Part shown: in pieces, positions 45,501-56,634 of the stretch
How the letters are laid out: every line of letters starts with the position of its first letter
Position numbering within the stretch: the first letter of the stretch is position 1
Assembly (NCBI GenBank): GCA_022225965.2
Contig: JAKJXP020000008.1
Location: 372,001 to 436,000 of the forward strand
Reading direction: 5' to 3'
DNA length: 64,000 nucleotides
Source: Diatrype stigma
Taxonomy: Eukaryota; Ascomycota; Sordariomycetes; Xylariales; Diatrypaceae
Position numbers and translations under genes: made by a program
The notes under the pieces: model-generated
Seen by the model: only the letters and a program-made list of their open reading frames with translations
The model's database searches: none
What the model was told of the DNA's origin: nothing

Positions 45501-46595
45501 ATGGTTTCCCTCGAAGTCATCCGCGAATCGAACGCTCGTATCGCGACTAGTTTGCCCGCCAGACTCGTCGCGGTCTTCGTGGGTGCAACCAGTGGCATTG
45601 GGGAAACGACGCTGAAGCAGCTCGTCAAGCGGGCGCAACAACCTCGTATTTACTTCATTGGACGGCGAGAAAGTGAGGGCAGACGTATCCAGGCAGAGCT
45701 GAAGGAGCTAAACCAAGAAGGCGAATACAATTATCTTCAATACGATGTCAGCCTCCTCAAGAACGTGGATGAAGCATGTCGTTACCTCAAGAGCAAGGAA
45801 CCTGCCATCAATCTGCTCTTCCTAAGCAGCGGGACGCTTATTATCGGAAGAGGTAAGTGCGCAACGACATTCATGTCCGTCGCGATGCAGATTCACTAAT
45901 ATAAGGGAATACCCTTCGAAGAAACCGACGAGGCCCTAAACTACCCTATGGCCCTTGTGTACTATTCCAGAACACGATTTATCGTCAACCTGCTGCCGCA
46001 GCTTCGGCAGGCGTCGCATCTTCGCCGCGTTGTCACCGTAGCTGCAGGCGGTAAAGAGGGCGAGGTGTTCTTGACCGACTTGCAGGCTCGAAACATGGGT
46101 GGCTTCACATTCCGAGGCCACGGTACCTCTATGATCACCCTGTCGCTTGAGGCTATCGCCACGCAGGCCCCTGAGGTCTCGTTCGTACACGTATACCCAG
46201 GTTTCGTCAAGACAGGGCTTTCGCGCGAGCTGACTGGCATCGGCCCTGCCATCGCGAAGATCGTGTTCAAACCTGTCATGGCGCTTCTACATATACCCAT
46301 TGATGAGACGGGTGAGCGCCAGATCTACTTCGCGACTAGTGCCCGCTTCCCGCCAGGTGATGGCGGGCTTGGAGATGCCAATGGCGTAGCTCTAGCTCAG
46401 GGGGTCAACGTGGCTGTCAGAGTAGATAGGAACCCCGGCGGCGGTGTTTACTCGATAGACTACGAAGGCGAAGGCACGAGCGAGAGGGTCCAGGCCCTCA
46501 TGAAAAGCCTGACCGAAGATGGAACGGCAGATAAGATATGGAAGCACACCGAAGAAGAATTTCTACGGATCACCGGTAGCCTCGCCGCAGTGTGA
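45501..46595 (+). CDS. Fungal SDR-family oxidoreductase with Arg in place of the catalytic Lys
   Basis: Two exons, 45501-45852 and 45922-46595, with a 69-bp intron; total 1026 bp, 341 residues. The N-terminal Rossmann motif is FVGATSGIGETTLKQL, followed by IYFIGRRESEG with an Arg pair that favours NADPH. LFLSSGTLI carries the NNAG-like strand. The active-site stretch reads ALVYYSRTRFIVNLLP: the usual YxxxK appears as YxxxR, as in a set of fungal SDRs often found in metabolite gene neighbourhoods. HVYPGFVKTGLSREL is the 'PG' motif after the active site. The acceptor at 45920-45921 was chosen because the nearer AG shifts the frame. Catalytic competence and substrate are uncertain. Confidence 0.85.
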
Positions 46596-47985
46596 AGAAA
46601 GGCAGTCAATAGGTTTCAATCCATCTTTGCCATAGTCTCGCTTTCCTCAGTCAAGCTCTAATTAATGAGACTCGACGTGGGTCCTGGACTACATGAGCAC
46701 GGAACTACATCGGAGATGATAGGGGCTTCATGCTTCAGCGATTCTATGAAGTTGCACAAGCCAGTGCCGAACCGAGCTCCGCGGAAGTGGATCCATTGAT
46801 TTTCGGTGCCGTAGTCGCCAAGGCCTGCTTGTTTCGGGAAAGGGGGGTGGGAGCGAGGACATCGGTATCGAAGCAATCTGTAGCTGCTGTAGGAAGGTCA
46901 CACCATATTATCCTGATAGACGATGAGTCTGACGTCCAAGGAAGGCTTGCCCATTGCGTAGTAGCGTTCGGTTGGTGTTCAGGTCTAAAATATATTGGCA
47001 CATGTCGCTCGTGCAGATGTGTTCGTCTTCGGTATCATATAAGGCCATATACAGGACCATCTGAAACCGCCGCGAGGGTGCACCTTGACTCTCGACTTCT
47101 CCAGACATGAGCGGACAGGTTGATAGGAACCTAGAGTATTCTCATTGAAGTAAATCTGATAAGAGACTGCGTGATCGAAATGTGCACAACAGTGCTACAG
47201 GATATAGGCCGCCGATAAGCAATGCTCAACTGCTGCAACATTCATGGTTGGACATACGTTGATTTTCCTAGATCCCCTAGTCTGGTCTGAGACTCTTTGC
47301 AAGAGATACGGAGTCACTGCAGTGTAGATTATGATAGGTATTGGCTAGTTAACCTTAGATCGTGGTAACTGATCGAACTCCTGAAGCAACCCTCATAGTT
47401 TCTACCTAGGCCAGTGGGACTCTCAGGAGTATAGGTTGATGTAACTCAAGAATAGGAGTGATACTGGCTTCTGGCTAGTCGGCTATTGAGGCAACGCAAT
47501 CGATCCTATTTGCTTCAGGTAGGTAAACCAAATGCGGCTCTACCAATATAATGATCTCCTCTGATGAAGGTAGGTAGATAGTGATAGCTTCATAGATCAT
47601 GACACATAAGATCAGAGGCAGCAATTCACCTTCGGGCTCAGCCCATAGTAAGAACGCCTTAGAACTCCAACCCATAGATACTGTAGCTGCTTGGCCCCCG
47701 GGGCCCTTTGCAGATATCCATCGCGTAAATGATCAGGTCATCAATCGGGACATGCCCACAGTCTAAATCAATCCCGCGTCCATCTCCATCTCTTGCCATA
47801 ACCGGAACCGAAACCAGTTACGCGCGAGAGTAAATCTAAATCCCGAAAAGCGATCTCTTGAAGAATCGAAGTAAATGGTATAAACCCTCCATTGGGTAAG
47901 TGGGCATCAGCAAGCGACGCCCCTCCTATTCCTCTTTCCCACCATATCTCCGCTCTCAAGCCAGACAGACCACTGCTACCCTTAC
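46596..47985. other. 1.4-kb convergent intergenic region
   Basis: No gene supported on either strand. Open frames at 46730-47110 and 47475-47675 lack any domain features. Confidence 0.5.
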
Positions 47986-50778
47986 TTAGGTCATATAGGC
48001 ATCCTCAGCATACCCTTGGCCCTGCCGCCCCCGGTCCAGGTCCAAGTCCAGGTCCAAATCTGGCCCTAGCCCGAGCTCCATCTTCTCCTTGCCCTTCTCC
48101 TGGCGCCGCCGCGCCTTGGCCGCGTCCATGGTGCGGCGCAGGTCGCCGCCGCTCTGGGCCAGCAGGGCCGCGCAGTCGTAGCAGATGCGCAGCGAGCACC
48201 ACGAGCACACCTTGCGCCACGACCGCTCCTCGCCGCCGCACGCCTGGCACGCCAGCGCGTAGTGCGTGTTGCGCGTCGGCACCATCGTCTCGTGGCCCGT
48301 CCAGCAGTTGAAGTTCTCCTTGCTCGGCGGCCGCGACGGCCAGACCCGGTCGTCGTTGTCGTTCGCGGCGGTGCTGGTGGTGGCGAACGTGGCGGTCGAT
48401 GAAGACGGCTGGTGGTGGTTGGCGTGGTGCTGGGCCGGGCTGCCCCCGTGCCCGTTGGACTGCAGGTGCAGGAGCTCGAGGCGCTCGCGCGGGAAGCGCG
48501 ATAGCGCTTCGTGGACCTCCTTGCTCTGCTCTGCTGGTTGTTCTTCGTCTCCTCCCACTCCTCTAGGCGTCTCGTCCATCTTGTCCGTGGATTGCCTGGG
48601 TACTTCGTTGATCTGGCTGAGCGGTCGACTGTCGTGTGTGAAGAGCGCTGGCCTACTTCGCAACCCCTTGCCTAGAGAGCTTGCGAGCGATGTCGAAGCC
48701 GAAGAGTCCTTGCTTGATATATTATCGGAGCTACTATAGTTAAGACTCGTCACTAGGTCGAACAGGCCCGAACCTTGAGGGAACGATGCATCAGCAGCGG
48801 CGGCGGCGGCTGGCGAGGGTGTGCTGGTCGTGGTGGCATTGGGAGATGACGATGATAACAATGGCTGGCCAACAGGGGGCGGCTCCACTTGCACGGTGCC
48901 CTGGATGTTACCGCCAAAGTCGCGGGACTGCGGGGTGCCCGAGGTCGGCGACACGCGCCTCCCGCCGGTCGAACCTTGCTTCCCATGGGTGTAGTTCGAG
49001 GAGGTCGACCTGGCCGAAAACCCTAAATCGGGTTGGCTGCGAGCCGGTCGCACCCCGGCCGCGCGGTTCGAAGGGTCGCCCCCTAAAGCGCCAAGAGGGG
49101 CGACAGCGCCTGGTCGCCTGAGCCCTGTCGGCCCGCGGCTGCTCGTCGAGTCGGTTTTCAGGTGTTGCGCTTTTGGTTGGCTTCCCGCTGCTGTTCCCGC
49201 GGCAGGTGGTGGCGAAGCGTACCTTTCGGACCCTCTTGCGGGGTCGTCCGGCGACGGCAGGGATGATCCCGTTGTCGCTGGAGACCGGGCTGGCTGTGAT
49301 ACCGACGTTGACGCATTCGATGGCGACTGCGTGGGAGTCGGGAGACCCTTCCTCGCGATCGAGAGTAGTGTTCGGGGAAGGCTCTTGTGCTCGGCGGGTT
49401 GGTCCTTGGGGTCGTCTTCGGCTGGGCTCTTAGCAGGCTGGGCATCCATCCTCGGTGAGGGGGGCAGGCCTTTCAAGGTTTTCTGCTGGACTTCGGGCCG
49501 CGGCGATACTTTAAGGAAATCCTTAGAGGTCTCGTTCGATGGCTCTGCAGCCGGTGTGAGTCCGCTGCGTTTGTCCTTATCTGTCGCTCCTGTCGCCGTT
49601 TCGATGGGAGCCGTTTGTTGTCGTGGCCGAATATTCTTCCCTGGAAGCGAACCCAGCCTTGGAGGCAATATTTCATTTTTGTTCTCACTGTTATTCCGAG
49701 GCGCTGGAATGGAATTTGGGTATGGAGCAGTGGACTCATCAGAGACGCTTGGATTATATTCTATTGGTTTACTTTGAGGGTTGAATGCAGTTGCACCATC
49801 CCTGCGTTCGAGAGATTGCGGTTGCGGTGGCAGCGGTTTCTGTGGCGGCTGTGCTGGTGCAGTGAGTATATCGTAGGATGGGGCTGACCTGAGCCGGGCG
49901 TCACTTCCGGAAGGAAGACCTAAAGGCTTGGCCTCGGTATTATTATATCGTAGCTCATGTTGCGCTGGAGCCTCCCCCGGCATATCCAATGCTGTTGCAG
50001 CAGTCGAGCCATATGAGACAGCCAGCTTAAGTTCGGGCACTGCTATACCGACCTCTGACTTAGAGCCCGCCCTTCTACGCCATATTTCTTGTTTTGGAGA
50101 CTCGTTCGTGGACGTAATGGACGGTGACGTCGTGGTGACAGCATCCGGCGACACCTTCAGTGGTCGCATACTTCGGGGTGTGCTGGGCTCAGTCTTCACT
50201 TTCGAGGATGGGGTGGACGGCGGCATTGGAAAATCCATCTCCCCATTCCTATCGGTCGGTGAGTCGTCTCCATATGGATTGCTTGAATACGCCATTAATA
50301 TCCTCGTCAAGTCTTTTGGATCCTCCGCTTCCCCATGCGCCCGCGAATGCGACGGGTCACTATCTTTTGTGAGGACGGTTTCCTGCGACGATCTATGCAC
50401 GGAATCGCTGGAGCCGTTCGAGTAAGCCGATAATAAGCTCGAAATCGAAGATACGCGCTTCTTCTTGGTCGATTTTGGAGCAGGCTGGCCAACCGGCCTC
50501 CTCGGGATCATGTTTTTGGGGCTTTGCTTCTGGGAATCATCTACCTTCGGAGGCAGAGCAGGCAAAGGAGAGTCGAACCGCTCCATTTTCACACTGCGAC
50601 TGGTGCTCGCGGTTGTCGAGACGCTCTCCTTCCTCGGGGGAAATGGTAACGGCGGTAGTCCTCGGGAAGCTATGGCTGGATCTTCATCCAGGCCAGGGGG
50701 AGGGGCAGGCAGCGCTTTTGAGAAGCGCGACCGGCCCCCCGTCTTAGGGGCCTGGAGGGTAGCAGTCGCATCCATCAT
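47986..50778 (-). CDS. 930-residue low-complexity protein with C-terminal Cys cluster
   Basis: A single long exon. The frame is open further upstream, but the first ATG is at 50778 (MMDATATLQAPKTGGRSRFSKALPAPPP). Most of the protein is Pro/Ser/Thr-rich and probably disordered: many proline-rich LPALPPK and PLPPQPQ segments that could bind SH3 domains, plus basic patches such as KSTKKKRVSSISSLLSAYSNGS. Residues about 815-870 form a conserved-looking module, NFNCWTGHETMVPTRNTHYALACQACGG..CSWCSLRICYDC, with seven Cys and two or more His that could bind zinc. The end is a charged helix followed by a DLDLDLDLD repeat. No known family name; it looks like a conserved Pezizomycotina protein, perhaps a scaffold or regulator. 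No signal peptide or membrane segment. Confidence 0.85.
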   Translation of the reverse strand: MMDATATLQAPKTGGRSRFSKALPAPPPGLDEDPAIASRGLPPLPFPPRKESVSTTASTSRSVKMERFDSPLPALPPKVDDSQKQSPKNMIPRRPVGQPAPKSTKKKRVSSISSLLSAYSNGSSDSVHRSSQETVLTKDSDPSHSRAHGEAEDPKDLTRILMAYSSNPYGDDSPTDRNGEMDFPMPPSTPSSKVKTEPSTPRSMRPLKVSPDAVTTTSPSITSTNESPKQEIWRRRAGSKSEVGIAVPELKLAVSYGSTAATALDMPGEAPAQHELRYNNTEAKPLGLPSGSDARLRSAPSYDILTAPAQPPQKPLPPQPQSLERRDGATAFNPQSKPIEYNPSVSDESTAPYPNSIPAPRNNSENKNEILPPRLGSLPGKNIRPRQQTAPIETATGATDKDKRSGLTPAAEPSNETSKDFLKVSPRPEVQQKTLKGLPPSPRMDAQPAKSPAEDDPKDQPAEHKSLPRTLLSIARKGLPTPTQSPSNASTSVSQPARSPATTGSSLPSPDDPARGSERYASPPPAAGTAAGSQPKAQHLKTDSTSSRGPTGLRRPGAVAPLGALGGDPSNRAAGVRPARSQPDLGFSARSTSSNYTHGKQGSTGGRRVSPTSGTPQSRDFGGNIQGTVQVEPPPVGQPLLSSSSPNATTTSTPSPAAAAAADASFPQGSGLFDLVTSLNYSSSDNISSKDSSASTSLASSLGKGLRSRPALFTHDSRPLSQINEVPRQSTDKMDETPRGVGGDEEQPAEQSKEVHEALSRFPRERLELLHLQSNGHGGSPAQHHANHHQPSSSTATFATTSTAANDNDDRVWPSRPPSKENFNCWTGHETMVPTRNTHYALACQACGGEERSWRKVCSWCSLRICYDCAALLAQSGGDLRRTMDAAKARRRQEKGKEKMELGLGPDLDLDLDLDRGRQGQGYAEDAYMT

Positions 50779-52244
50779 GAATTCTCGCAAGAAAGGGGCG
50801 AATGGGGAGGGTACCACAGCAGAGCCGTTGTCATACTCTGATAACTTGAAAGCTGGCCTATCGGTGCTCCAGGACTTCGTTTCGTCTGATAGATGAAGAG
50901 CAAGAAACTACCTTGCTAGGGCCTCCAGTGGTCGCAGGTATATTTCGATGATGGGTGATGTCGATACCCAAACCCTGCATGGGAACCCTTCTAGGAATTC
51001 TAGGAATGCCACCTAGCCAACTAATAACCGTGCTAACGCAGGTACCACGGCGGGTCAGGATTCTGCTGCGACACCGAATCGTCAAATGACGATTTGATTT
51101 GCCTGGCTTGACGGATCACTCGAGCCAATTTCTCTCTGCAGGGCCAAGAGGAAACCAAGGCAGCAGCAGGCCAGTACGCTTGCACTTGGATAGTACAATA
51201 TAATTACAGCTTCGTGCCTTGCGTACTATAAGGACATGCCACTACCACTCACGTACATACGAAAACCGCGTAGGTACTCCGTGGTTGGTTGATATTACAT
51301 GGATTCCGAGGTCTATCTCAGAGGGGCAACTCGGCCTGAACCCCTGGAATGTACATGTAGGTACCGGTGAAACGTTAGGAACGCCTACGAGTAAGCCCGA
51401 CTTAGAAATGTATGCGATATTGCTTCTCTATGAACGATCGGTCGGCGTTCAGCTGACGTATAACAGCTATCAATACAACTCGAGTAAACTAGTTACTTTT
51501 AAGTGAGGGGTGAAAAGATGCGATCAGCAAGCGATGATAAGGTGACATTACGCCCTAAGAACATTTCCCTGAGCAGGATTTTTGTGATGAGTGAGTCTTA
51601 TAGCCAGGTAGCCAGGCAGCCAGGCAGCCAGGCAGCCAGGCAACATATACAGCATATGAGCTCGCATACGGCAATGTACCAAAACGTGATCGGATGAAAT
51701 GTTAATTACTTTAATTGCTAGGGATTGTCTCAGGTTTGCGCGACCGCGTATTATATGTACTATTTACGTATCGAGCTCGTTAAGGCTGTGCGGTCGGCGG
51801 TCGCGCAAGACTTCCACTCCCTTTCCTTCCTAATATTCACTAAGCCACGCGACGCGATAATCCCCTGTACTACAGTATGTACTAGGCTGGGCCCCTCATG
51901 CATTACTCACATAGTACGTACGGCAAGCGGCACGAACTAGTCTAGAGGAACGCTTGGTAAGATCGGTAAGATTTATTGTTTACTATGCATTATCTAGACC
52001 GGGTTTCACGGACACCTGCAGCGGCAGCTCTACGACCTATCTGGCTATTGAATAACTGCTGCAGGATACTACATGTCCTACCGCGCGCTGGGCAACCCGA
52101 GTTGTTGGTCCTGCCAACCATGTAACTAAGTCCTGTCGCGGGAACGCAGAGGCCTGGAGCAGATCCTCGGCATAAAGACCGGAACTGCTGGGAATAATTT
52201 TCGCTAAGACAAAAACGTCCGAACTAAAGGGGGTCGATCTAATA
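50779..52244. other. Intergenic between the low-complexity gene and Fot1-like element
   Basis: Promoter side of the 930-residue protein gene, then AT-intermediate sequence up to the TA target site at 52243-52244. A GCCAG(G) repeat (about 51603-51642) is present. No gene supported. Confidence 0.5.
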
Positions 52245-54170
52245 AGTTAACCACCCCTTTAACGCATAACCCCCCTAACGCATAATGCTTTATATGCGAC
52301 GCGCCCAGAATTACCTCCCGCTTTTAATAATAATATATACCGATTTTTCGAAAGCATATTAGGAAAATAAATTTATTTTCGTATTTTTTATTTTTTAGCA
52401 ATTTTAACGATATAATTCGCGTTATATAAAACCGAATTCTTAAAGCAATTAACGAAGTTTCAAAAAGGAAATTCCTTAATGCCGCATTTAAAGATAATTA
52501 CGTCGAACGTATTTATTTAAAACGAAAAATCGAAAATATACGGACCTGCGAAAAAAAATGCCAATGGCGCCAAAAGGTTTTTAATTAAATGGAAACTTTT
52601 TTAATTAAATGGCTTATTATTTAAAGCAACTTAAATTATATACCGCTATATGCCCGATTTCGGCATTTCGTATAACGCCTTTTAATTAATTTTGGAAATT
52701 CCTAAATGCTAAGAAAAAAATAAATAATCCAATTCTTAAAGCGCTATTTCGAAGTTCGAATTATTAAAAACGTTACGTTCAATTATAAACGCTTAAATAG
52801 CGCTTTTTTAAAAACTTATAAAGCCTTATTTAATCGATTAATTTTATTCGAAATAAAGCGAATAATCGAATAAAATAAGGTTAATATAAACGAAATAAGA
52901 ATAATGAAAAAAATAAAAAAGAATTTTCTGATTTTTAAAAATACTTTTAAAAAAACGATTTTCTTTAAAAATGCTTATAAACGCTAATAAATTTCGATTA
53001 TCGTATATATTCATATCGACGGCTATATGTTTTCGCCGTTAATTATTTTTAACGACAAAAACGTTTAATAATAATAATTTAACGATTATTTTAATAATTA
53101 TAAAAATTAATATTATATTATATCGCTTAACGGCTAAACGAATATCGAAATCGGGCTTAAATGGTTAAAAAAAATATTTATTCCGTATATTAAGCCTTTT
53201 TATTTTAATTAATAAAAATTTATTATTTTTAATAAACATAATAATTACATTTCCGAAAAATTTATAATTCTTTACTTTTTAAATAAGATTTATATATTAT
53301 ATTTCCCGATATATAACTTTTATATATAATAATCGCTTAACGTTAAGGTATTTTTTTATTTTAAGCGTCGCTTTCGTTTTTGGTTTTATAAAAGGTATTT
53401 TAAAAAAGCTTCGAAAGCAATCGATAAAGATAACTTTTTTTAGGCGCTTATAAAGGCTTAAACAAATACGTTTTCGATTTTAAAGTTTATTAAAACGGAC
53501 TTTTAGGCGAATAATTTATGGCCCGTTTTAAAAAAAACGGCTTTAAATAATAAATTCGTTAAAAAGGGCCGCGTAACGTACGGATACCGGCGAAAAAAAC
53601 AAAACTTGCAGCTGTTTTTTCGGATTTCCTGGATTTCATGGCTAAAATGGCTATCAAAACGCTTAAATTTTCCAAAAACGTCGGAAATTTGCAACAAAAG
53701 CTATTAAAACTCGATCTTAATTTCGGTAAAGCAATTACTTGCCTATTATTTCGTAAATTAAGTAAATTTCTTAATAATATAACCTTCGATTTTATAATAA
53801 GCGAATAATAAAACGAATAATTATTTGCCGCTTTAAAAAAAACGAAGCCGAAAAAAAAAAGTTATTTTCGATTTTAATGCGACTTTTATTAGGCTTTACG
53901 ATATCGCCAAAATAAAGGAAAAAATAAAGGCACTTGCCTTTTAAATTACCCGCATTACGCGGTCGTAAAAGATTTAAATCGAAAAAAAAAAATAACGAAA
54001 AGAAAAATAATAAAAAAGGGAAAATTATAATTAAACCGCAAAAGGTTTAAATTAATTGACTTAATTATTCGCTAAAATATAATGAATTAAAGTTTAAAAA
54101 AGGGGGGTTATAATGCCTTCGAAAGCGCACTAAGCGTTGGGGGGGTTATGCGTTGGAGGGGTGGTTGACT
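52245..54170 (+). mobile_element. RIP-mutated Fot1/pogo-type (Tc1/mariner superfamily) transposon, 1926 bp
   Basis: Both ends carry a 44-bp inverted repeat: AGTTAACCACCCC at the left and its inverted counterpart (GGGGTGGTTGACT) at the right. Each end is flanked by TA (52243-52244 and 54171-54172), the target duplication of this superfamily. The length agrees with the 1.9-kb Fot1 class. The inside is AT-rich with TAA stops. The decayed transposase is listed separately. The element sits 460 bp from the candidate effector gene. Confidence 0.92.
52400..53760 (+). pseudogene. Decayed Fot1/pogo transposase
   Basis: Recognisable blocks in order: ISIIVYIHIDGYMFSPLIIF (the 'ISADG..LPPLIIFKGK' block, about 52995-53056), TNIEIGLKWLKKIFIPYIKP (the 'NGWT..ELGLEWLKH' block), IIFNKHNNYISEKF (the 'LLILDGHSSHIT.EF' block, Asp changed to Asn), then the AT-rich counterpart of 'LQPLDVGVFSPLKR' reading SLNVKVFFYFKRRF, and later TNTFSILKFI. 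Stops are mostly TAA where Gln is expected. Catalytic acids are lost, so inactive. Confidence 0.8.
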
Positions 54171-54172
54171 TA

Positions 54173-54630
54173 ATTTGGAGACCTATTATATGCCACGTAG
54201 CACCCACGACATGGCACGGCCAAGGAACCACTGGGATCCAGAAAGTCCTTATCCGGATCAACCCTGTAATGACGAAACCCCACGATAGGCCACTACTAAC
54301 AAACCTGAAATCCGGGCCGTTCATCCCCTATACAAATTGTGAATCCCATGATGACAAAATGGCGCGTTGCCAAATTGACCTGACAGCCAGGTCGTGGTCG
54401 TGACAGGTCAAGCATGGATACGAAGTAGATATCCTTTGACCTCAAAAGCTGGAGGTCTCTTTCAGAATTTCACAGCCCGATGCACTGGTAGTTACTTCAA
54501 CTTACTTGCACTAAACATGCGGGGATCTGGGGATCAAGAATTCGGTGGTGCACGTAGCTGCCTTATTCTGCTTATTCCACCCGATCGAGCATGTATGACC
54601 GCGATATCTAGGAAAAGCCGGCTTTGGTAA
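54173..54630. other. Spacer between Fot1-like element and the Cys-rich gene
   Basis: GC-normal. The plus-strand open frames 54137-54403 and 54394-54630 have no features of a protein family. It should contain the 3' UTR of the minus-strand gene. Confidence 0.5.
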
Positions 54631-55206
54631 CTACTGCCTCAGCTCAATGGTGTCATAGAACATGACGGCTGTCGCTGGCCATTGGTCGATTCTCATTTGG
54701 GGCTTGGTCAAGCGGCCACACTGCTTCTGGTTATTCACGAATAGATCGGCATGGCAACTATTTCCCCTGGCTGTCTGGACGAATGTGAAGCCACAGTCCC
54801 CTAAACCCCCGCCCCCGAGTCCCAAAGAGAGGCAGGCATTAGTAGCTGCAGGACACTTGAAGTTGACCTTACTGCCTTCTCTCATCAGCTGCGACCCGTA
54901 GGGGCCACTGCTTATGTAACAAGCAACTCGGACATGCCGCCATTCTACCGCGATGGTTGGATGTCCTGCTTTTGGAGTTGGTACTGCCCCCTCCGGTCCC
55001 TCACATGTAAGTGTGAGCATAGTGATGGCTTTCGTTGGTTTTAGGTTCACTCGGAGATTGTCCAGCGGCATTTGATGGCTCATATGTCCATGTCTGCATA
55101 GAGAGTATACTGACCTGACAGCCTAAAGTGCAATGCCCTACGAAGATGCTAAGTCTAGAATAAAAATGACGAACAATGACCAGAGCGTACTTGAACGAGA
55201 ATACAT
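54631..55206 (-). CDS. Small secreted cysteine-containing protein, candidate effector
   Basis: Two exons, 55206-55142 and 55093-54631, with a 48-bp intron (gtaggg...tgcag), total 528 bp, 175 residues. Exon 1 encodes a typical signal peptide (MYSRSSTLWSLFVIFILDLA), which strongly supports the splice. The mature part of about 150 residues has seven cysteines (contexts TLTCEG, RVACYI, NFKCPA, TNACLS, GDCGF, NSCHA, KQCGRL), a Gly-rich loop and no known domain. Small size, secretion signal, multiple Cys and a position beside a RIP-mutated transposon fit the profile of fungal effector candidates. A secreted enzyme inhibitor or wall protein is equally possible. The intron is short and needs transcript support. 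Function unknown. Confidence 0.65.
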
Positions 55207-55356
55207 CGAGTCTGCTTAGAGGAAGGTTCCTTTGACATGAAAGACAAGCAACTTCACACTGGTGAGGAGAACCTCGGACCTTACTGCGCCTTCATCGTTT
55301 ATTATCTTCCCAATCACTGCAGGCCTCAGCCTTCCTCTTCTGTCCATGCCTGACTT

Positions 55357-56532
55357 TCAGCCAGAGGTCGTATACCACTCTTCTCTCTTCACCCTCATCA
55401 ACTCCATCATTTCTGCCTTGGTTCCTCGGCAATGGTATTGGAAATATATGGGATCAACCTCCGGCTCCAGAAAAGGGGAAACCTGCATCCTTGCCCGCGA
55501 GACATCCATGAACTCTTCCAACGACTCAATGGCGGGTTCCAACATCCCCTCCTTGACCTGCAACTCAATGACTCTGAACGTCTCCGCTTCCCGTTCAATC
55601 CTAGCGTTCGTTTTCACTTGCATCACTTGACACAGCTCTTCTCTTGCTTCCAGTATCTTTCCCTCCTTGATCATCGCGATGATAGCTTGCAATTTGTCCA
55701 GCTCGATCTTGATAACACGATCTCGCACGTCCTGAAGCAATGCCTCGAAGGCCTTGATCTCCTCTTCGCCTGGCCTGGCCCAATATGGGGAAGCAGTTGA
55801 CTGGCTCATCAAGTGGTACCAAAAGTAAGATAATGGCGTCGCCCCGCGCACGCTGCTGCGTATATCAATGCCATCAATTTCTGCTTTCGTCAAAACCTGC
55901 AAGATCTCCGTTCTTGGTAGCACGGCTGCAATGTGAAGAATGTTGGCACCTGAGAGATCCGCTCCATTGAGCTTGGCTCCAAGCTTGATGAGAGTACTTG
56001 TCATCAAACTGCTTTGAACTAATACAGCCATAAATAAAGGAGTATATCCACTACGGCCTGGACTGTCCAAGAGGTAATGTCCCCCCACCTTGAACATCAT
56101 CTCAAGCCTGTGCCGCATTGTGATGGGGTTGACTGAAGAGTTGCCAAAAATGTGCATTATCACATACCATTCATCAAGGCGAGCACCACTATCTAGCAGC
56201 CGTTGGATGAGGTGGTCTGCGGCTGGATGTGAACTTCGTAAAGCAAACGGTAATGGCCCAAGCCCTTGACATAATAGTTTGACATCACACCCGTAATCAA
56301 GTAGCAATTCTGCACAATCGATGGCATCAGCGCTGATGGCAGCGCCCAATGGAGTACTTCCATGTTGATCTTGTGCATCTATGTCGGAGCCGTGGCTAAG
56401 AAGGATTTCGACCACATGGGTATTTCCGTACCGGCATGCGACATGAAGCAGTGTTTCCCCTGTCGGCCCAGTGAACCGGGCAAGGCTGGGATCTTGAAGG
56501 AGGGCTTGGGTCAAACGCTGTGGCTGGCTCAT
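55357..56532 (-). CDS. Ankyrin-repeat protein with C-terminal coiled coil
   Basis: Open frame of 391 residues from ATG at 56532 (MSQPQRLTQALL). Ankyrin units are clear near residues 25-95 (TLLHVACRYGNTHVVEILLSHGSDIDAQD; TPLGAAISADAIDCAELLLDYGCDV) and again near 165-230 (TPLFMAVLVQSSLMTSTLIKLGAKLN; NILHIAAVLPRTEILQVL). The C-terminal 130 residues are highly charged and helical (IKAFEALLQDVRDRVIKIELDKL... REELCQVMQVKTNARIEREAETFRVIE), a likely coiled coil. Upstream on the same strand, 57543-56635 contains pieces that usually precede such ankyrin blocks, so this may be the 3' part of a longer gene. Upstream exons could not be joined with confidence. Confidence 0.72.
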   Translation of the reverse strand: MSQPQRLTQALLQDPSLARFTGPTGETLLHVACRYGNTHVVEILLSHGSDIDAQDQHGSTPLGAAISADAIDCAELLLDYGCDVKLLCQGLGPLPFALRSSHPAADHLIQRLLDSGARLDEWYVIMHIFGNSSVNPITMRHRLEMMFKVGGHYLLDSPGRSGYTPLFMAVLVQSSLMTSTLIKLGAKLNGADLSGANILHIAAVLPRTEILQVLTKAEIDGIDIRSSVRGATPLSYFWYHLMSQSTASPYWARPGEEEIKAFEALLQDVRDRVIKIELDKLQAIIAMIKEGKILEAREELCQVMQVKTNARIEREAETFRVIELQVKEGMLEPAIESLEEFMDVSRARMQVSPFLEPEVDPIYFQYHCRGTKAEMMELMRVKREEWYTTSG

Positions 56533-56634
56533 GTCAGGGTATGGCGTCACGTGACCCTTACAGGGGCTCGTGAGGGGTATAAATACAGGTCCGTACGGCT
56601 TCTGGGCTTCCTGGAAATCCTAGAAGGTTAGGTT

